A stretch of DNA of 11,052 nucleotides from Pseudomonadota bacterium. Lineage in GTDB: Bacteria; Pseudomonadota; Alphaproteobacteria; Rhizobiales; Beijerinckiaceae. Both the position numbers and the translations under genes were made by a program. Shown one piece after another: positions 7,724 to 11,052 of the stretch. Location: assembly GCA_023426505.1 (NCBI GenBank), contig JAFAAP010000084.1, positions 1 through 11,052 of the forward strand, given 5' to 3'. How positions within the stretch are numbered: position 1 is the first letter of the stretch; the number at the start of each line of letters is the position of its first letter. A model generated the notes under the pieces. It saw nothing but the letters and a program-made list of their open reading frames with translations, searched no databases and was not told the origin of the DNA.

Positions 7724-8398
7724 ATGGCCGGGAATATATTTCACAAGCTAAGGGACGAGATCGAGAACGAAATCCTGAAGGGTGAATTCAAGCCCGGTGA
7801 GCGCCTCGACGAGGTCCAGCTCGCTACTCACTTCGGCGTGTCGCGCACCCCAATCCGGGAGGCTCTCATGCAGTTGAGCGCGATCGGCCTTGTCGAGATT
7901 AGGCCACGGCGCGGCGCCATTGTTGTTGATCCAGGTCCGGAACGGGTCTTCGAGATGTTCGAGGTCATGGCGGAACTGGAGGGTATGGCGGGGGCTCTTG
8001 CCGCCCGTCGCCATACGGACCAGGATCGCGCAGCATTGCTTGCCGCTCACGCAAAATGCGAGACCGCAGCGATGAGTGAGGATCCGGACGGCTACTATTA
8101 TGAGAATGAGGCATTCCACCTTGCCATCTATGCAGCAAGTCACAGTAGTTTTCTGGAGGAACAATGCGTGGCGCTGCACCGGCGGCTGCGCCCATACCGC
8201 CGCCTGCAGCTGCACGTGCGCAACCGCATGAAGAGTTCCTTGAGGGAGCATGGCGAGATCGTCGAGGCGATTCTCGCCGGCGACGCGGAGACCGCCCGAT
8301 CGTTGCTGCGCAACCACATTGCCGTTCAGGGCGACCGCTTCAGCGACCTCGTCTCCAATCTCAGCAAGCGAGCACACCTGAAATCATCAACGGCCTGA
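7724..8398 (+). CDS. matR: GntR-family (FCD subfamily) regulator of malonate metabolism
   Basis: Cytoplasmic ligand-responsive repressor/activator of 224 residues. The N-terminal winged helix (about 4-70) includes the GntR hallmark VQLATHFGVSRTPIREALMQL region (31-51) and the wing RPRRGAIVVD. The FCD effector domain (about 75-205) keeps the expected metal/ligand positions: Asn128 and His132 (NEAFHLAIY), His176 (REHGEIVEAI) and His198 (LLRNHIA). FCD proteins of this kind bind organic acids. ATG 7724 follows GAGGAG. It is transcribed away from matP across a 144-bp intergenic region that carries a MatR-like operator, the arrangement known for rhizobial MatR. The call as malonate sensor is by context and operator match; whether it activates or represses here is not visible from the sequence. 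Confidence 0.9.
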   Translation: MAGNIFHKLRDEIENEILKGEFKPGERLDEVQLATHFGVSRTPIREALMQLSAIGLVEIRPRRGAIVVDPGPERVFEMFEVMAELEGMAGALAARRHTDQDRAALLAAHAKCETAAMSEDPDGYYYENEAFHLAIYAASHSSFLEEQCVALHRRLRPYRRLQLHVRNRMKSSLREHGEIVEAILAGDAETARSLLRNHIAVQGDRFSDLVSNLSKRAHLKSSTA

Positions 8399-9099
8399 AC
8401 AGATGTCGATCCCAATAGTCGTCCTCAACCGCGCTTTCAGGGCGAAAGGTGCCCAGTAGTGGGTGAGGCGGCAGACACCGCGACCTTCCGCGTCGGATCC
8501 ACGCGCCTGTCGCAGTTCACCTGGGCTTTGGACGCCTCTTCGGTTTCCATCAGTTCCTGACACTGCCGCGCCCGAGAGAACCGGAACGATGCATCGGCTG
8601 TATGAATAGCTTTCCTAATTGCTACTCCGGATGAGGTTGCGATGCCTCTTGGAGGCGCGAAGGACCTGCACCTGGGAAGCTGTCACGGCACCCTCGTTCT
8701 TGACAGCGCGTCCGGACAGGCATGGCATTTCTCTGGGGGCCATTGCAGCGTACTCGTCCGATAAGATCGATACATTTCCCCGAAAGGAGGTTCAGCACGA
8801 GACCACCTCCAACTTGGCCACGATGACCGCTACGGCCCCCGGACCGGCCTCAGCGTAGCAATTCATCCCATGAACGGCAGACGGAAAGCGGCTTCAGGAG
8901 TTGCATTAGCAAGGCATGGCGCCGCAGAACCATGCTCCGGAAAAACCGAAGCCAGGTCTGGGACCGTGGACGAGCCCAAGCACATCTCAATCGAACGCAC
9001 TCGTAGCATCCAAGTCATTGGTAGGTATTCACATGACGGAGGTGGATGGTTGGCCCCGACACTCCTGCCTGGAGGTTGCCTAACCTGCTTACGGCCTGC
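8399..9099. other. About 700 bp without a convincing gene
   Basis: No reading frame here resembles a protein I recognise, and frames on both strands are short. A 40-codon frame at 8642-8764 (MPLGGAKDLHLG...) lacks a ribosome site. A consensus AAAGGAGG (8783-8790) is not followed by ATG, GTG or TTG at proper distance; the nearest ATG is at 8819. That ribosome-like motif pairs with ACCTCC at 8805-8810. A 55-codon frame begins at 8915 (MAPQNHAPEKPKPG) with no family resemblance. No clear terminator after matR was seen. The stretch looks like eroded sequence or plain spacer. Confidence 0.5.
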
Positions 9100-9525
9100 T
9101 TACTTGTAGGTGTTCCAGATGTCAGTGGCGAGTTTCCAATCCCCATCCTCCTTCTGCCAAATCACCACATATTTGCCGACGACCTCCTGCTGTTGCTGAC
9201 CCCTGGTCTTTAGCGTGAAGGTGCCGATCTCACGGGCGGCATCGGTGCCGAGAGGCTTCACGTCTACGGTCGTTAGTTTGATGTCTCCCACCTGCTCGCC
9301 CGCGGCCTTCCAGAACGTCTGAATAGCATCCCGACCTCGCACGGTGTCGGCTTGGGGTGGCATCAGGGTGGCATCCTGGGTGTACATTCCACTCAGTGTG
9401 GCAAAATCACCCTTGTTGGAGGCTTGCGAGAATGTGTCGTTCAGCTTCTCGATTGCGGATTTGTCTTGAGCAAATCCAGGCACAGCCGCAAGGCAGAACG
9501 CGGCAACCAACCAGCATCGACGCAT
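9100..9525 (-). CDS. Secreted NTF2-like / DUF4440 (SgcJ/EcaC-type) family protein
   Basis: A 141-residue protein with a signal peptide (MRRCWLVAAFCLAAVPGFA, likely cleavage before Gln20), so it is exported, probably to the periplasm. The mature part is one cone-shaped NTF2/SnoaL-like domain: an N-terminal helix (IEKLNDTFSQASNKGDFATL), the segment MYTQDATLMPPQADTVRGRDAIQTFW (48-72) typical of DUF4440, then beta strands ending VVGKYVVIWQKEDGDWKLATDIWN (115-138). NCBI often names such proteins SgcJ/EcaC family oxidoreductase, but no enzyme activity is established for this type, and none of the residues seen fixes a substrate. ATG 9525 follows a strong AGGAGG site 5 bp upstream; an ATG 13 codons earlier would spoil the signal peptide. 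It appears to be a single-gene unit, unrelated to the mat operon. Confidence 0.85.
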   Translation of the reverse strand: MRRCWLVAAFCLAAVPGFAQDKSAIEKLNDTFSQASNKGDFATLSGMYTQDATLMPPQADTVRGRDAIQTFWKAAGEQVGDIKLTTVDVKPLGTDAAREIGTFTLKTRGQQQQEVVGKYVVIWQKEDGDWKLATDIWNTYK

Positions 9526-9895
9526 CGTTACCTCCTGTGTTATCGCAGAGAGATTCTGCCCCATCGACCCGAGCGTAACAATAAAGCTGCCCGACTATTG
9601 GTGGGTAGGATGATCTGATCTCTGCTGCTTCTCGGCTCCTTCTGGAGCAAGATAGTCCACCGGCGTTTCCGATCCGCTCCACTTCGGCAGTCATGATGGA
9701 GTGCTCGCGGGTCAAGGCACTCCGGGGAAGGAATGCTCGGGCCAAAACTGAGGAGGCTCGGATGTGGGCCGGCACCGCCGCAGTCGTCCTGGTGTTTGCT
9801 ACGGCTGGCGTCTTGGCGCTCATAGCAGACCGGCTCAGTCATTGTGCGGATACAAGCTCGTCTCCTGAAGCCTCCTCGCCCGGTTTCGTATCCTC
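9526..9895. other. Spacer of 370 bp with one small possible membrane-protein frame
   Basis: Lies between the ridA-like stop and the DUF4440 gene. It must hold the DUF4440 promoter, which I could not place. On the plus strand an 86-codon frame (9762-10022) starts MWAGTAAVVLVFATAGVLALIADRL after AGGAGG with 5-bp spacing. The first 25 residues form a hydrophobic helix, but the second half runs antisense through the RidA gene and looks like shadow coding. No family resemblance was seen, so it is not called as a gene. Confidence 0.3.
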
Positions 9896-10279
9896 TCAGG
9901 CGAGAGCAATACACTCAATCTCGATATCGAAATCCATCGGCCAAGAAGCGACGGGGACGAATGTGCATGAGGGCGGATTATCGGGACAGAAGCTAGCAAA
10001 GACCCGATTGATTCCCGAATAACATCTTGCATTGCTGGCATAGACCCGCACCATGACCACCTTTTCCAAGGAGGTGCCCGCGCTCTGCAAGCAGCGCTGA
10101 ACTGCTTTGAGCGAAGCCTCAGTCTGGATCATGATGTCCCCTCGGACGAACTTACCAGTCTCAAGATCGAAAGGCGGCGTCCCAGACACGAAGACAAAGC
10201 CATTGGCCCTTGTCACCAGTGAGAGTGGTACTCCAACATTGCGCACGCCCTGTGAGAGGACAGGCATTTCGATGATCAC
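9896..10279 (-). CDS. RidA (YjgF/UK114) family protein with Cys at the catalytic Arg position
   Basis: A 127-residue single-domain protein of the RidA family; canonical members are trimers that hydrolyse reactive enamine/imine intermediates to ketones. Visible blocks: GFVFVSGTPPFDLETGKFVRGD (27-48), QTEASLKAVQRCLQSAGTSLEKVV (52-75) and the C-terminal SWPMDFDIEIECIALA (112-127). In active RidA proteins an arginine sits in the PAR(S/T) motif before the last strands (Arg105 in E. coli). Here the aligned stretch reads NPPSCTFV, so the arginine is Cys105 (TGC, one transition from CGC). Deaminase function is therefore doubtful; some Rid subfamilies naturally lack this arginine. The start is uncertain: GTG 10279 (MIIEMPV) or ATG 10267 (MPVLSQG), neither with a good ribosome site. 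About 10 bp upstream the sequence turns into a truncated IS6 transposase, so the native leader may be lost. Confidence 0.8.
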   Translation of the reverse strand: MIIEMPVLSQGVRNVGVPLSLVTRANGFVFVSGTPPFDLETGKFVRGDIMIQTEASLKAVQRCLQSAGTSLEKVVMVRVYASNARCYSGINRVFASFCPDNPPSCTFVPVASWPMDFDIEIECIALA

Positions 10280-10289
10280 TTTCGACTTG

Positions 10290-10850
10290 GAAGCGGCGCG
10301 TCGGCCGGATCACGCGGTTGAGAGGGCTGTGATACGCTTCGATGTCGTTGAGATACCTCGAGGTGCGATGCGCGCCGTCTTTCGACAGGAGCCCTTCGCT
10401 TTGTAAGCGTCTGATCGCCTTCGGGTGCGGTGCGAGCTTGTCGGTTGCGGTCGAGGATGGCCGATAGTTGCTCACCGTCTTCAGAGTCTTACGTAGGCAA
10501 CGATACGCCGCTTTGGTGTTCCGCCGGTCGGATAGCATGAAGTCCATCAGCTGGCCGTACTTATCGATCGCACGAAACAGGTACTTCCATCTTTCGCTGA
10601 CCCGCATGTATGTCTCATCAACACGTCAAGATCCTGAGCGAGGTCCTTCGTACCGGCGAACCCGCTCGTCGATTTCCGGCACATAGTGCTTGACCCATCG
10701 AAAGATCGTTCATGGGTCGACCTCGACACTACGCTCCTGCGTCATCTCGACGAGATCGGGGTAACTGCTGCCGTATTTGCAGCACCAGCGCACGCGCAAC
10801 AGGATGATTTCGGCGGGAAAGTGACAGCGCTTGAACAGTGACGACAGGAT
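10290..10850 (-). pseudogene. IS6/IS26-family transposase, truncated with two internal stops
   Basis: One frame carries recognisable IS6-family text from SSLFKRCHFPAEIILLRVRW to NRVIRPTRRFQ, about 187 codons of the usual 230-240. N-terminal blocks HFPAEIILL and TIFRWVKHYVPEIDERVRRY are separated by a TGA (10710-10712) where the family normally has a short VDPSTI-type link. A second TGA (10626-10628) replaces the Trp of the GSWRVDETY motif. The DDE residues remain: Asp in RVDETYMRV, Asp in TDKLAPHP, Glu in NDIEAYH. The expected start codon appears to read ATC (10850-10848) instead of ATG. The C-terminal 40 or so residues are gone: after FQ, near 10290, the sequence passes straight into the RidA gene. 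Both stops are TGA in one frame without frameshifts, so decay is by point mutation plus one terminal deletion. No matching terminal inverted repeats were seen. Confidence 0.88.
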
Positions 10851-10876
10851 GGCTCCTCAGGTGGCCGCCATCCTGT
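10844..10876. repeat. 10-bp perfect inverted repeat at the IS6 transposase start
   Basis: ACAGGATGGC (10844-10853) and GCCATCCTGT (10867-10876) are perfect inverted copies with a 13-bp spacer. On the transcribed strand the second arm covers the transposase start region, so in the intact element the hairpin could have limited translation. It is too internal and too symmetrical to be an IS terminal repeat. Confidence 0.5.
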
Positions 10877-10921
10877 AAACTGCCAAGATTAATCAAGGGG
10901 CTGTCACGAGAGGCTTGTACC

Positions 10922-11052
10922 TTATTCGCTGGATTTTGTTTTGGGCACGTAGGGCTCGTTGCCGTCGAAGGTGTAGGCGGTCTTCACCGTCGTGTAGAAT
11001 TCCGCCGCATACCGCCCCTGCTCCCGCGGTCCGTACGAGCTGCCCTTCCGGC
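10922..11052 (-). CDS. Aldehyde dehydrogenase family protein, C-terminal end (partial)
   Basis: The last 42 codons and TAA stop of a protein that continues beyond the right edge. The text GPREQGRYAAEFYTTVKTAY is the C-terminal signature of NAD(P)-dependent aldehyde dehydrogenases (R-E-x-G...Y-T-x-x-K-T), where this strand completes the oligomerisation surface and cofactor domain. A short tail, FDGNEPYVPKTKSSE, follows. The catalytic Cys and Glu lie outside the window, so the substrate cannot be named. It lies on the same strand as the IS6 remnant, which begins about 70 bp downstream of its stop. No terminator is obvious in that gap. Confidence 0.8.
   Translation of the reverse strand, partial: RKGSSYGPREQGRYAAEFYTTVKTAYTFDGNEPYVPKTKSSE

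Noticed and set aside
7748..8377. Minus-strand frame of 209 codons opposite matR
   Set aside because: matR shows a full GntR-FCD protein with a good start; the opposite frame has no family features.
10891..10917. GGGGCTGTCACGAGAGG near the IS6 remnant as a terminal inverted repeat
   Set aside because: It resembles an IS6-type end loosely, but its orientation is opposite to that expected at the transposase 5' side, and there is no partner copy.
1..11052. CRISPR arrays, tRNA, rRNA or a defence gene cassette
   Set aside because: No spaced direct repeats, no tRNA-like cloverleaf or rRNA sequence and no nuclease or toxin-antitoxin family were recognised on either strand.

Overview
The window is high-GC DNA from a proteobacterium, most likely an alphaproteobacterium of the Hyphomicrobiales (rhizobia, Methylobacteriaceae and relatives). 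The order is inferred from gene order: a malonate operon with a TRAP transporter and a divergent MatR-type GntR regulator is the arrangement described in Sinorhizobium and Rhizobium. The lineage cannot be fixed further from sequence alone.

Layout. 1-757 (minus) is the decayed transposase of an IS630-family element that runs off the left edge. 932-1325 (plus) is a shattered MerR-family regulator. 1554-7579 (minus) is the intact core, a five-gene operon read right to left: dctP-type binding protein (matP), dctQ-type small subunit (matQ), dctM-type large subunit (matM), malonyl-CoA decarboxylase (matA) and malonyl-CoA synthetase (matB). 7724-8398 (plus) is the divergent regulator matR. 8399-9099 has no convincing gene. 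9100-9525 (minus) is a secreted NTF2-like/DUF4440 protein. 9896-10279 (minus) is a RidA-family protein with a substituted key arginine. 10290-10850 (minus) is a truncated, twice-stopped IS6/IS26-family transposase. 10922-11052 (minus) is the C-terminal end of an aldehyde dehydrogenase cut by the window edge.

How the genes work together. The TRAP system should import malonate (or a close C3/C4 dicarboxylate). MatB uses ATP and CoA to make malonyl-CoA, and MatA decarboxylates it to acetyl-CoA for central metabolism. MatR probably senses malonate and acts on the matP-matR intergenic region. A 14-bp site there (TCTTGTA/TACACAA on the minus strand) differs by one base from the MatR site I recall from Rhizobium leguminosarum bv. 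trifolii. It lies just upstream of a TTGACA -35 box for the operon and overlaps a possible -10 box of matR. A strong 10-bp hairpin between matP and matQ probably makes binding-protein mRNA more abundant than mRNA for the membrane subunits.

Both flanks consist of decayed mobile elements and broken genes, so the mat cluster looks like a working cassette in a turnover-prone accessory region. I do not see an undescribed multi-gene system. The best leads are the regulatory architecture of the mat promoter, the matP-matQ hairpin, and the RidA homologue with Cys in place of the catalytic Arg next to the IS6 junction.
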